From positions 186,001 to 250,000 of the forward strand of contig JBBJMP010000010.1 in NCBI GenBank assembly GCA_037718865.1: DNA of 64,000 nucleotides, given 5' to 3'. The position numbers and the translations under genes are program-made. The notes below the pieces were generated by a model, which was not told the DNA's origin, ran no database searches, and worked only from the letters and a program-made list of their open reading frames with translations. This DNA comes from JADCRZ01 sp037718865 (lineage in GTDB: Bacteria; Bacteroidota; Bacteroidia; Chitinophagales; Chitinophagaceae). Shown piece by piece: positions 42,860 through 51,682 of this stretch; within the stretch, counting starts at the first letter, position 1; every line of letters begins with the position of its first letter.

Positions 42860-43894
42860 ATGACTGAAAATCGTACAGAAATCTCTGCCTTAGGTGAATT
42901 CGGGCTGATAGATCATCTTACAAAAAATATAGAAATACGCAACGCCTCTACCATTTTAGGTGTGGGAGACGATGCTGCTGTAATAGACCAATTCGGGAAA
43001 CAAACGGTCATCACCACAGACTTATTGGTAGAAGGCATTCATTTTGACCTGATGTATACACCCCTCAAACACCTGGGTTATAAAAGTGTTGTTGTAAATG
43101 TAAGTGACATCTACGCCATGAATGCCAGCCCGACACATATCACGGTAAGCATTGCTTTTAGCAATCGCTTCAGTGTGGAAGCCCTCGAAGAATTTTACGA
43201 AGGCGTTTATGCCGCCTGCGAAAAATACGGGGTTGACCTTATTGGCGGGGATACCTCTTCTTCGCAAAAAGGATTCGTGATCTCGGTAACAGCAATCGGT
43301 GAGGTGTCGCCCAACAAATATGTCAGGCGCAGTACGGCTGGCAAAGATGACCTGCTTTGTGTTACCGGTTACCTGGGCGGCGCCTTCCTTGGATTAACCC
43401 TGCTTGAACGGGAAAAAAAAATCTACCTGGAAAGCCCAGGCGTTCAACCCGACCTGGAGGGAGAAACATATATTGTGGGTCGCATGCTTAAACCGGAAGC
43501 AAGAAAAGATATTATTGATTTTTTTGAAACCGCTTCCGTTACACCCACGGCCATGATGGATGTAAGTGACGGGCTGAGTTCGGAGATCTTACACATATGC
43601 AGGAAAAGTAACCTGGGCTGTATGCTTTACGAAGAAAAAATTCCTATTCACGAGGAAAGCCGCCAGGCTGCTTTTAAATTCAGCCTCGATCCGACAGCCT
43701 GCGCGTTGAGTGGTGGCGAAGATTATGAGTTGCTGTTTACCTTAAAACAAGACGATTATGATAAATTGGTGCTCAATGAGGAGATCAGTGTGATTGGATA
43801 TATGACTGAACCTGAAAAAGGCGCTCACATACTGACAAAGGGAGGAAATACGTTTCCAATTACTGCACAAGGGTGGAACGCTTTTACACGTTAA
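42860..43894 (+). CDS. thiL: Thiamine-monophosphate kinase
   Basis: 344 residues from the ATG at 42860 (MTENRTEISALGEFGLIDHL). An in-frame ATG at 42809 would translate repeat DNA and is rejected. AIRS/PurM-like fold with GVGDDAAVID (metal and ATP site), TTDLLVEGIHFDL, VVVNVSDIYAMNA, GGDTSSSQKG and MMDVSDGLSSEILHI. It phosphorylates thiamine monophosphate to the active diphosphate. No other thiamine genes are near. Confidence 0.95.
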   Translation: MTENRTEISALGEFGLIDHLTKNIEIRNASTILGVGDDAAVIDQFGKQTVITTDLLVEGIHFDLMYTPLKHLGYKSVVVNVSDIYAMNASPTHITVSIAFSNRFSVEALEEFYEGVYAACEKYGVDLIGGDTSSSQKGFVISVTAIGEVSPNKYVRRSTAGKDDLLCVTGYLGGAFLGLTLLEREKKIYLESPGVQPDLEGETYIVGRMLKPEARKDIIDFFETASVTPTAMMDVSDGLSSEILHICRKSNLGCMLYEEKIPIHEESRQAAFKFSLDPTACALSGGEDYELLFTLKQDDYDKLVLNEEISVIGYMTEPEKGAHILTKGGNTFPITAQGWNAFTR

Positions 43895-43908
43895 ATGGCT
43901 CAACAAGA

Positions 43909-45417
43909 ATGATGGCAGTAAATAACAAATTAATTCTGGTTTTATGCAGCTTCCTGTTCCTGGTCGGATGTACTGCCGGCCGGTTAACATTTGATCCGGG
44001 CAAAAAATTGAGCAGGGAGCAATTGCAGCATGACTTTCAGGTGATGCGTAATATACTGGAAGAAGGCCATCCCAGCCTGTACTGGTATTCATCCAGGGAT
44101 TCACTGGACGAGGTTTTTGACCGCGCGTATGCGAATATTTCCGATTCTATGACCGAACCTCAGTTTAGAACCCTGCTGAGTTATGTAATATCAAAGGTGA
44201 ACTGCGGCCATACTTCGTTACGGTATTCAAAAAAGTATTACCGGTATCTTGACACCGTGCGCCTTAAACAGTTTCCGTTAAGCCTCAAGCTCTGGGGTGA
44301 TTCAGCCATCGTCTATGCCAATTTACATCGTACCGATTCAATTCTGAAAAGAGGTACCATTATAAACAGTATCAACAATAAACCCCTTGTTTTTTATCGT
44401 GACAGCCTGTTTCAATATCTCACCATGGATGGATATGGCATTAACCACAAATATCAGACTTTAAGCAACAGGGGGAACTTCGGGGGATGGTATAGAAACG
44501 TATTTGGATTAAGGGCACAGTTTACCATTGGTTATTTAAATCGTATGGGCGAAGAAAAGAGCATGGTCATTCCGGTGTTTGACCCTGCCACAGACAGTTT
44601 GGCAAATGTAAATTCTCTAAGATCTCCGCAAGGAGGTGCTAGAGAAAGGAGAAGAATGGCCATTGCGTCTTCGCGGGACCTCAAAATAGACACCTCTTCA
44701 AGCACAGCCTGGGTAGCACTTAACACGTTCTCCAGGGGCAACGGTTTATCTTCTTTTCTACGGAAAACCTTCAAGACACTGCACCGTCAGCAGATCCAGA
44801 ACTTCGTGCTGGACCTGCGCAGCAATGGGGGTGGCAACGTTGGCATGTCAACCCTGCTTACCAGGTATCTGATAAACCACCGGTTTAAACTGGCTGATTC
44901 ATTATACGCAGTTAACAAAAAAAGCAATTACGGTAAATATATTCAGCACTATTTATGGAATCAGCTGTTCATGAATATTATCACAAAAAAACGTTCGGAT
45001 GGAAAATATCACTTTGGATATTTTACACGTCATTTTTTTAACCCGAAGAAGAAGAATCATTTTAACGGCAATACATACCTGATCATTGGAGGCAATTCTT
45101 TTTCGGCTACAACCTTGTTTGCCAATGCACTGAAGGGCCAGGAAAATGTGTTGTTAGTCGGCGAAGAAACGGGCGGCGGAGCTTATGGAAATAGCGCCTG
45201 GCTTATTCCGGATGTTACCCTGCCTAATTCCAGGCTGCGTATGCGGTTGCCTAAATTCCGGATGGTAATCAGCAAGGCTGCAGTAAAAGATGGAAGGGGT
45301 GTACAACCTGATGTTTTTGTCGGCCCCTCCCTGGAATCTATCCGCAATGGGATTGACCCTAAAATGGAAAAGGTAAGAGAGCTGATCAAAACAAAAAATA
45401 ATACGGTGAGGCATTGA
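43909..45417 (+). CDS. S41 family (tail-specific) protease, lipoprotein
   Basis: About 502 residues from ATG 43909 (a second ATG at 43912); the longer frame from 43873 overlaps thiL and is less likely. The lipobox FLVGC predicts lipid anchoring. The region after the signal (LQHDFQVMRNILEEGHPSLY) is the usual S41 N-terminal part. A PDZ-like segment follows, then the catalytic domain with FVLDLRSNGGGNVGMS and the nucleophile Ser in GGNSFSATTLFANAL, with EETGGGAYG after it. It probably cleaves periplasmic or outer membrane proteins. Confidence 0.92.
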   Translation: MMAVNNKLILVLCSFLFLVGCTAGRLTFDPGKKLSREQLQHDFQVMRNILEEGHPSLYWYSSRDSLDEVFDRAYANISDSMTEPQFRTLLSYVISKVNCGHTSLRYSKKYYRYLDTVRLKQFPLSLKLWGDSAIVYANLHRTDSILKRGTIINSINNKPLVFYRDSLFQYLTMDGYGINHKYQTLSNRGNFGGWYRNVFGLRAQFTIGYLNRMGEEKSMVIPVFDPATDSLANVNSLRSPQGGARERRRMAIASSRDLKIDTSSSTAWVALNTFSRGNGLSSFLRKTFKTLHRQQIQNFVLDLRSNGGGNVGMSTLLTRYLINHRFKLADSLYAVNKKSNYGKYIQHYLWNQLFMNIITKKRSDGKYHFGYFTRHFFNPKKKNHFNGNTYLIIGGNSFSATTLFANALKGQENVLLVGEETGGGAYGNSAWLIPDVTLPNSRLRMRLPKFRMVISKAAVKDGRGVQPDVFVGPSLESIRNGIDPKMEKVRELIKTKNNTVRH

Positions 45418-45425
45418 TGTTATTA

Positions 45426-46538
45426 TCAACACATTACCCTTTGCACACTCAACTCATCATCAAACACCACAAAACAGGCCCGGGCATTTTGTTGTATATA
45501 ACCCAGGTTGTCCTGCTGCCTGATCATTTGCGACGGATACAATGATGCCATCCTCAAGGCCTCATCAAGTTCAATGCCTGCATGTTTTACCGCATTTCGT
45601 ACACATGACATCATGGTCAAAGAAGACCCTGACAGCGTGCCGTCAGGTAAGGTGTAACGGTCGCCCCTGAACACATGCTGGTATTCACCAGCCGGGGTTT
45701 CTGCGACCGCATCAGTAATAAAAAACAACCTTTCCTTCATGATCCTCTTGCTGATGCGAATAGCTGCATAATCGACGTGAACGCCATCACATACCAGGCT
45801 GCTTTTTACCTTGTCATGATCGTAAATGGCCCCTACCAAACCCGGCTCCCTGCTTTGGAATGCCGACATGGCGTTAAACAAATGAGTGGTTACCGGAATG
45901 CCATTTTCAAAAGCTTGCATGGCTTCCTTATAGGTTGCATTGCTATGGCCTGCAGACACAAGTATTCCATTTTCAAGCAACAGGTTTATTACAGACTGTT
46001 CACACATCTCGGGTGCAAGTGTCATCATCTTTATAACGCCATTGCCTTTATCCAGCAACCATTGCACTTCTTCCAGACTGGGCCGTTTTATATAACTTTC
46101 AATATGAGCACCTTTTTTTACGGGGTTGATGTACGGGCCTTCCAGGTGTAAGCCCAGTAATCCTTGGCCGCCTGATTCCCAGTACATTCTGACCACCTCG
46201 ATGCCTTTTATACATTTTTCCATGGCATTGGTGGCCATGGTGATCATGAAGTGTGCCGCACCACCTGCCAGGCAATAATCATATGTTGCCTGTAATGAAG
46301 CGACAGATAAATCGTGGGAAAACATCCTGCCGTTGCCGCCATAGATCTGAAGGTCTACAAAGCAAGGGCTTATGTTCAGGCCTTTGAGGTCTTCCTTGTC
46401 GTATCCAGGGGGAATCGCAGCATTTTCGACGATATCGGCAATTGAGCCATGCTCTACCAAAATGGTTTTATTAAAAAGAATGTCTCTTCCGGTATAAATG
46501 GTCCCATTAACAATGGCTAAAGGTCTTGGGTTATGCAT
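45426..46538 (-). CDS. nagA: N-acetylglucosamine-6-phosphate deacetylase
   Basis: 370 residues, amidohydrolase barrel. Blocks: ISPCFVDLQIYGGNGRMF (altered HxH-type metal site, as normal for NagA), LGLHLEGPYINPVKKGAH, SAGHSNATYKEAMQAFENG, THLFNAMSAFQSREPGLVGA and FFITDAVAETPAGEY with the catalytic Asp. It removes acetyl from GlcNAc-6-P in amino-sugar recycling. It overlaps the upstream omega-amidase-like gene by 8 bp; its product acetate and GlcN-6-P feed central metabolism. Confidence 0.94.
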   Translation of the reverse strand: MHNPRPLAIVNGTIYTGRDILFNKTILVEHGSIADIVENAAIPPGYDKEDLKGLNISPCFVDLQIYGGNGRMFSHDLSVASLQATYDYCLAGGAAHFMITMATNAMEKCIKGIEVVRMYWESGGQGLLGLHLEGPYINPVKKGAHIESYIKRPSLEEVQWLLDKGNGVIKMMTLAPEMCEQSVINLLLENGILVSAGHSNATYKEAMQAFENGIPVTTHLFNAMSAFQSREPGLVGAIYDHDKVKSSLVCDGVHVDYAAIRISKRIMKERLFFITDAVAETPAGEYQHVFRGDRYTLPDGTLSGSSLTMMSCVRNAVKHAGIELDEALRMASLYPSQMIRQQDNLGYIQQNARACFVVFDDELSVQRVMC

Positions 46539-47415
46539 CTCGTTGATTTAGGTCCTGTTCTTCTCCCGTATCATTAGGTATGATCATAAAATGATCAGCA
46601 TCTCTCCAGAAGGGATATTTGTTTCTGATTTCATCAAGTTTATCTCTTTGTAAGCTGATAGTAATTATGGATTCTTCATTCGGCTGTTGATGCATTACTT
46701 CTCCCAACGGGTCTATAACCATAGAATCGCCACTGTAGCTAACCCCGTTACCGTCTTTGCCCACCCGGTTAACACCAATTACATAACACTGATTTTCAAT
46801 AGCCCTGGCCTGCAATAGGGTCTTCCAGGCATGACCGCGGCTTTCGGGCCAGTTAGCCACATACACCAGCACATCGAACTCAGGGTGCTCCATGCCCAAA
46901 GCGTCAAAATTAGAAACCCTTCTTTTACGTTCCAGCACAGAGGCTATGGTCTGCTGCCTGGCCCATACGGGAAAACGCAGGTCGTAACAGATCTGTAAAT
47001 TCAGTTTCCATCCTTTTACCGACGCAATCAGGCGTTTATTGCCGGCCGTATATTCCTGGTCTTCACCGGCAAAAGCAAAACGGTGACGCTTATCATAATA
47101 CCCGTACTGCCCAACCGGTAACATCCAGATCAGCCTGTTATAATAATTGCCGTTTTCTTTGATAATTGCACTTCCTGCAAGAATAATTCTCCGCTCCGCT
47201 GCTATTTTTTGCATCCATCGTATAGTAGGGCCATCCATGCTTTCTGCCAGTGCTTCGGGCTTCATGTTAAAACCTGTGCTGAACATTTCCGGAAGCACGA
47301 CCATCTCTGTCTTGTCCCGGATAGCACCTATTTTTTCTTCGAACATGCGCAGGTTCGCAGCTTTGTCTTCCCAATGAAGTTGAGACTGAATAAGCGTTAC
47401 CGTAAGAGACGACAT
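46531..47415 (-). CDS. Nitrilase-superfamily amidohydrolase (omega-amidase YafV type)
   Basis: 294 residues. The Glu-Lys-Cys triad can be placed: Glu in VLPEMFSTGFNM, Lys in YYDKRHRFAFAGE and Cys in LQICYDLRFPVWAR. The CYDLRFP block is typical of omega-amidases that hydrolyse alpha-ketoglutaramate or ketosuccinamate, and links to transaminases such as the YbdL-type enzyme at 17 kb. Cytoplasmic. It is the middle gene of recX - amidase - nagA on the minus strand. Confidence 0.9.
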   Translation of the reverse strand: MSSLTVTLIQSQLHWEDKAANLRMFEEKIGAIRDKTEMVVLPEMFSTGFNMKPEALAESMDGPTIRWMQKIAAERRIILAGSAIIKENGNYYNRLIWMLPVGQYGYYDKRHRFAFAGEDQEYTAGNKRLIASVKGWKLNLQICYDLRFPVWARQQTIASVLERKRRVSNFDALGMEHPEFDVLVYVANWPESRGHAWKTLLQARAIENQCYVIGVNRVGKDGNGVSYSGDSMVIDPLGEVMHQQPNEESIITISLQRDKLDEIRNKYPFWRDADHFMIIPNDTGEEQDLNQRDA

Positions 47416-47485
47416 TTGCTGAATTTATGAATAAAGATATTGGATTGTCGGGAAGCAACGGCTATATTAATGCCTGCCTTTGTGA

Positions 47486-47965
47486 TTAAGTATATTCAGA
47501 TATAATATCTTTTGCCAGCTCCGCTTCATATCCTTTTTGCAGGAGGTAGTTTAACGTCTTTTGCTTCTTGATAGAGATGCTTTTTTCTCCTTTCAGCGTT
47601 TTCCATTTTTCTTGAGCCAGCTTCTGCAGCACGGCCATGTAAGTGTCGTCATCAATCTGCTGCAATGCCTTCTTAATGAGGTATTCACCCACCTGTTTTT
47701 GTTTTAACGCATACCTGATCTTTATCTTCCCCCATGACTTCATGCGAAATTTTCCGCCTGCAAACTGAATAGAAAATCGTTCTTCGTTAAGATAATTTTC
47801 TTCAATTAGCTGAGATAGTACTTCATCCACTTCTTTTTTATGCAAGCCAAGCTCGTATAATTTTTCCTTTACTTCCTGGTGGCAGCGTTCCTGCCAGGCG
47901 CAATAGTGTTTGATTTTTTGAGTGGCCTGCTCCTTGGAAAGGGTTGGTTTACCGGGAATCGACAT
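47486..47965 (-). CDS. recX: Regulatory protein RecX
   Basis: 159 residues, three-helix RecX repeats: KIKHYCAWQERCHQEVKEKL, GLHKKEVDEVLSQLIEENYLNEERFSIQF, KMKSWGKIKIRYALKQKQV. RecX binds RecA filaments and limits recombination. recA is not in the window. First gene of a probable minus-strand transcript with the amidase and nagA. Confidence 0.93.
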   Translation of the reverse strand: MSIPGKPTLSKEQATQKIKHYCAWQERCHQEVKEKLYELGLHKKEVDEVLSQLIEENYLNEERFSIQFAGGKFRMKSWGKIKIRYALKQKQVGEYLIKKALQQIDDDTYMAVLQKLAQEKWKTLKGEKSISIKKQKTLNYLLQKGYEAELAKDIISEYT

Positions 47966-48069
47966 GCTGGAAATTTCACGAAGTTACCAGAACCATCATG
48001 ATCAACACATTATTTGTGCCATTGACCATCCGCCATCAGGTTATACAGGTAATCCGGCTTAAATCCCTG

Positions 48070-48099
48070 TTGGCTATTAATTAAAAATCAGTAGTTTCG
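48070..48099 (+). promoter_or_regulatory. Probable Bacteroidota-type promoter of dnaN
   Basis: TTG (48070-48072), 19 bp, TAGTTTCG (48092-48099), which differs from TAnnTTTG by one base. It lies 30 bp before the dnaN ATG. Confidence 0.45.
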
Positions 48100-48129
48100 T
48101 TACCTACAAACGCTTAATTCCTGCATAAC

Positions 48130-49245
48130 ATGAAGTTTATTGTATCCTCTTCTGCCTTGTTGAAACAGTTACAACAGATCAGCGGCGTTATAAATGCAAA
48201 CACGGTGCTGCCGATCCTGGAAGATTATCTGTTTGAGGTGGAAATGAACAAACTTACCGTAGTGGCTACCGACCTGGAAACGGTAATGCGGATTCAAATG
48301 GACGTAGAAGCTAAAGACGGCGGTAAAATATGCATACCGGCGAAAATTTTAATGGATTCCTTAAAAAACCTGTCCGACCAGCCCCTCAGTTTTAGTATCG
48401 AAAAAAACTTTGCCATCGAGATTACCACTGATAACGGAAAATACAAGGTAATGGGAGAAAACCCGGATAATTTCCCCAAAGAACCTGTGGCTGACGACAC
48501 GAGTTCTTTCACCATGAGTTCAGCGGCACTGGTTACTGCAATTAATAAAACCCTGTTTGCCGTAAGTAATGATGACCTGCGTCCGGCAATGACAGGAGTG
48601 TATTTCGAATTAAACGAAGATTTTATCCAATTCGTGGCCACTGATGCCCACCGGCTCGTACGTTATAAACGAACGGATGTAACCTGCCCAAAAACGGATT
48701 CATTCATCGTACCAAAAAAACCCCTAAACCTTCTTAAGTCTGCGCTTCCTAATAATGAGGATGAGCTCACACTCAATTATAATAACAATCACCTGTTTGT
48801 TAAACATGGTTCCACCCGTATGAGCTGCCGGTTGATCGATGCCCGTTTCCCGGATTATAAAGTGGTGATCCCAGTTGACAATCCTTATAAACTAACGGTT
48901 AACAAAATCGATTTCCAGAGCGCCTTACGAAGGGTAAGTGTATTTAGCAATAAAAGCACAAACCAGGTAGTACTTACCATCCAGGGGAGCGAACTGCAAC
49001 TGGCAGCGCAGGATGTTGACTTTTCATTTGAAGGCAACGAACGGATGAAGTGCCAGTACGACGGTGAAGACCTGGCTATAGCTTTCAATGCCCGGTTTTT
49101 GGTTGAAATGCTGAATGCTGCCGAAAGTGCTGAGATTAATGTTGAATTGTCAACGCCCACCAAAGCTGGTATCATAAAACCAACGGAAAATGGAACTGAC
49201 GAAGATCTTCTTATACTGGTAATGCCACTAATGCTGAATAATTAG
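48130..49245 (+). CDS. dnaN: DNA polymerase III beta subunit (sliding clamp)
   Basis: 371 residues, three clamp domains. Blocks: MKFIVSSSALLKQLQQISGV at the start, LPILEDYLFEV, DNPDNFPKEP-like and RPAMTGVYFEL, VATDAHRLVRYKR and near-C-terminal LILVMPLML, the hydrophobic-pocket strand. The ring tethers polymerase III to DNA. dnaA is not adjacent, as is usual in this phylum. Two genes follow closely (15 and about 54 bp). Confidence 0.97.
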   Translation: MKFIVSSSALLKQLQQISGVINANTVLPILEDYLFEVEMNKLTVVATDLETVMRIQMDVEAKDGGKICIPAKILMDSLKNLSDQPLSFSIEKNFAIEITTDNGKYKVMGENPDNFPKEPVADDTSSFTMSSAALVTAINKTLFAVSNDDLRPAMTGVYFELNEDFIQFVATDAHRLVRYKRTDVTCPKTDSFIVPKKPLNLLKSALPNNEDELTLNYNNNHLFVKHGSTRMSCRLIDARFPDYKVVIPVDNPYKLTVNKIDFQSALRRVSVFSNKSTNQVVLTIQGSELQLAAQDVDFSFEGNERMKCQYDGEDLAIAFNARFLVEMLNAAESAEINVELSTPTKAGIIKPTENGTDEDLLILVMPLMLNN

Positions 49246-49260
49246 CCATTTCATTCCGGC

Positions 49261-49674
49261 ATGAATTACATTCCCATCCGTGCATATGACAATTATATTA
49301 ACGCCAACATGGAACTGGGCCTTTTACGCGAGGCCGGCATTGATTGCCATATTAAAGACGAATACACCATTACGATAGATCCACTGTTAAGCCCGGCCCT
49401 GGGTGGCATGAAACTTATGGTTGAAGAGAGGAGTGCTGCGGAAGCCCTTGACCTGTTGCTTGAATCGGACCGGCTTTATCTTAAATCTGTTCCCTGCCCG
49501 AACTGCAAAGAGCATTCGCTCGAACTAATCACCAACATCAAACGCTTTAACAACCTGGCCGGCCGGTTAAGGTCCCTTCTCATTAACGGACAGGAAGAGG
49601 AGGTAAAAACATTTTACCGCTGCAATAACTGCTTCAGGGAAATTTCCACTCTCCCGTCTGCTTTGGATAAATAA
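49261..49674 (+). CDS. DUF2007 domain protein with zinc ribbon
   Basis: 137 residues. The N-terminal half (IRAYDNYINANMELGLLREAG...GGMKLMVEERSAAEALDLL) is a DUF2007 'signal-transducing' domain. The C-terminal half has CPNC (about 79-82) and CNNC (about 121-124) cysteine pairs forming a zinc ribbon. Function is unknown. It lies 15 bp after dnaN and is probably co-transcribed. Confidence 0.85.
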   Translation: MNYIPIRAYDNYINANMELGLLREAGIDCHIKDEYTITIDPLLSPALGGMKLMVEERSAAEALDLLLESDRLYLKSVPCPNCKEHSLELITNIKRFNNLAGRLRSLLINGQEEEVKTFYRCNNCFREISTLPSALDK

Positions 49675-49728
49675 ACCTCTTATTTATGAATATTTGGCTG
49701 CCCAGTTATAACTTTGTGTTTTGCGTTA

Positions 49729-50556
49729 ATGCAGCATATGGATCAATTCTTACAATACTGGGAACATATACCCAACTCTCACCGGGTGATGATATTAATG
49801 GGAGGAATGATCTTCTTCTGGTTACTGGAAGGCTATTACCCGCTTTTCCGGTTCTCGTTTAAGCGGTACAAACATGCTGGCGTTAACCTGGTTTTCTTAT
49901 CTACTACCATATTGCTTAACCTCATTTTCGGCATTACTACCATCAAGATCTGCGATTGGGTGATGAGAAACGATATAGGTCTTTTGAACTGGCTAAACCT
50001 GCCACTGTGGGGCGAAGCAATCCTTGCCGTCTTTTTTCTTGACTTTTTTAGTCAGTATGCACCGCATTGGACCATGCATAAAGTTAAATGGATGTGGAAA
50101 TTTCACATGATCCATCATAGTGATACAAAAGTGGATGTTACTACCGGAACCAGGCATCATCCGGGAGAATGGCTGTTCCGGGAGTTTTCAACCATTATCG
50201 GTGTAGTGTTAATCGGTTTGCCGGTGGGCATGTATTTTCTCTACCGGAGCTGCGCCGCTTTGTTTACCCATTTTAATCACGCCAACCTGCGGGTGCCTTT
50301 ATGGCTCGACAAGCCCATAAGCTGGATATTTGTTTCCCCAAATATGCACAAGGTTCATCACCATTACAAACGGCCACATACAGATACTAATTATAGTAAT
50401 ATTTTTTCTCTCTGGGATCGGCTATTCGGAACATTTAAATATGACGACCCTAAAAACCTTCGTTACGGCCTGGATGTATTGGATGACTCTACGGATGAAA
50501 GCCTCAAATATCAATTCAAGCTTCCGTTTGATAAAAATGTAAAAACGGACTATTAG
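49729..50556 (+). CDS. Sterol desaturase / fatty acid hydroxylase family protein
   Basis: 275 residues from the ATG at 49729 (a TTG at 49714 is in frame). Four or so membrane helices and the three histidine clusters of the di-iron family: HWTMHKVKWMWKFHMIHHSD, HFNHANL, and HKVHHHYKRPHTDTNYSNIF. It would hydroxylate or desaturate a membrane lipid using O2. The substrate is unknown. It is third after dnaN. Confidence 0.93.
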   Translation: MQHMDQFLQYWEHIPNSHRVMILMGGMIFFWLLEGYYPLFRFSFKRYKHAGVNLVFLSTTILLNLIFGITTIKICDWVMRNDIGLLNWLNLPLWGEAILAVFFLDFFSQYAPHWTMHKVKWMWKFHMIHHSDTKVDVTTGTRHHPGEWLFREFSTIIGVVLIGLPVGMYFLYRSCAALFTHFNHANLRVPLWLDKPISWIFVSPNMHKVHHHYKRPHTDTNYSNIFSLWDRLFGTFKYDDPKNLRYGLDVLDDSTDESLKYQFKLPFDKNVKTDY

Positions 50557-50578
50557 GTGATGGCACCTTGCCAGGCTG

Positions 50579-50602
50579 GTGGTTGGTGAAAACACCAACC
50601 AC
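50579..50602. terminator. Perfect hairpin between convergent genes
   Basis: GTGGTTGGTG (50579-50588), loop AAAA, CACCAACCAC (50593-50602): a 10 bp perfect stem. A second short stem GCCTTG/CAAGGC follows at about 50,626-50,645. There is no T-run, so it may act with Rho or as an RNA-stabilising end for both the desaturase and transglutaminase transcripts. Confidence 0.6.
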
Positions 50603-50678
50603 GGGCAGCAGAGCGCGCCTGCCAAAGCCTTGGCGGCGGGCAAGGCCGGGATGGTTATGCTGCGCAACGAACCGGGAT

Positions 50679-51647
50679 CTATTGCTGCTGTTGCTGCTGT
50701 TGCTGCTGCTGCATCTCCATAAACCGCCTGTACGAATTGCGTGTTTCTTTCAAGTTAGGCTGCGGCGTTAAAACCGTCGAAAAGTCCTCATTACTATGCC
50801 CGTCTTCGTAAGAAACAGTCACCCCTACTTCAAGTACCTGGTTAGACGTTCCTTTATATGTTCCCTTTACCGGGGAACAGTCAATGAAACTCCTTCCAAC
50901 GGCTAAGCGTACATGCTGATCATTTACAATCACATTATTAGTTGGATCGAGGCCCAACCATCCGTAGAAAGGGATGAATGCTTCCACCCAGGCATGGGTG
51001 GCACCCTCGCCCCGCATACCGGATTTGTTCGGACAAACATAACCGCTGACATAACGGGCCGGTATTTTTATAACTCGCAGCATAGCGGATAACATGTGCG
51101 CAAAATCCTGACAAACGCCTGCCTTAAGCTTCCATATCTCGTTAAGGGTTGTTTCAACATTAGTGATCCCTTTAATGTACATAAAGTTCTCATATACATA
51201 TTCACTCAAACGCTGTGCTGCTACCAGCGGAGTCACTTCCTGGTTTTGAGCCATATCCAGCAGCGTTTTGATCTCCGGCAAGGCATCAAACTGTTCTACC
51301 TTAAGAAAATCAATAAAGGTGACCTGGTGACGGATCTGCCTTAGCTGATTCCATTGCTCACTTTTGTCTTTAGTGTCTTCCGGCATCATCCTTGCCTTGG
51401 TGATCACCTCCATTCGCGAATCAATGACCAGCTCTTTATGAGACTCCGGCGTAGTAAAACAGCCCACTTCGTTGCCGTAGTAGTCTTTATAGATTTCAAC
51501 AACGGGTTCGCCAGTTATGTGAATTTCATGTTTTAAAACTTCCTGGTATTCATCTTTTAACGGGTACAGAATAATCTGGTTAGCGCTGTCCCTGACAGCT
51601 GCTTCGTATGTATATTTCGTTACATGATGTATCTTAAACCTAGGCAT
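50679..51647 (-). CDS. Transglutaminase-like protein with C-terminal polyglutamine tail
   Basis: 322 residues. An N-terminal beta-domain (FKIHHVTKYTYEAAVRDSAN) is followed by the transglutaminase core with catalytic Cys in AGVCQDFAHMLSAMLR, His in GATHAWVEAFIP and Asp in GLDPTNN. The protein ends with ten consecutive glutamines (codons 50682-50711, mixed CAG/CAA), an unusual feature. It is the last gene of the ATP-grasp / alpha-E / transglutaminase operon (gaps 40 and 35 bp), the known 'COG2308-COG2307-COG1305' module predicted to make or attach peptides. The true reaction is not known for most members. Confidence 0.93.
   Translation of the reverse strand: MPRFKIHHVTKYTYEAAVRDSANQIILYPLKDEYQEVLKHEIHITGEPVVEIYKDYYGNEVGCFTTPESHKELVIDSRMEVITKARMMPEDTKDKSEQWNQLRQIRHQVTFIDFLKVEQFDALPEIKTLLDMAQNQEVTPLVAAQRLSEYVYENFMYIKGITNVETTLNEIWKLKAGVCQDFAHMLSAMLRVIKIPARYVSGYVCPNKSGMRGEGATHAWVEAFIPFYGWLGLDPTNNVIVNDQHVRLAVGRSFIDCSPVKGTYKGTSNQVLEVGVTVSYEDGHSNEDFSTVLTPQPNLKETRNSYRRFMEMQQQQQQQQQQ
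50682..50711 (-). repeat. CAG/CAA microsatellite encoding ten glutamines
   Basis: Ten glutamine codons directly before the TAG stop, arranged in a CAG-CAG-CAA-like rhythm on the minus strand. Such trinucleotide runs can change length by slippage. Confidence 0.9.
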
Positions 51648-51682
51648 AGAATTATTTTGTTTATCAATGACAGAACGCTAAA

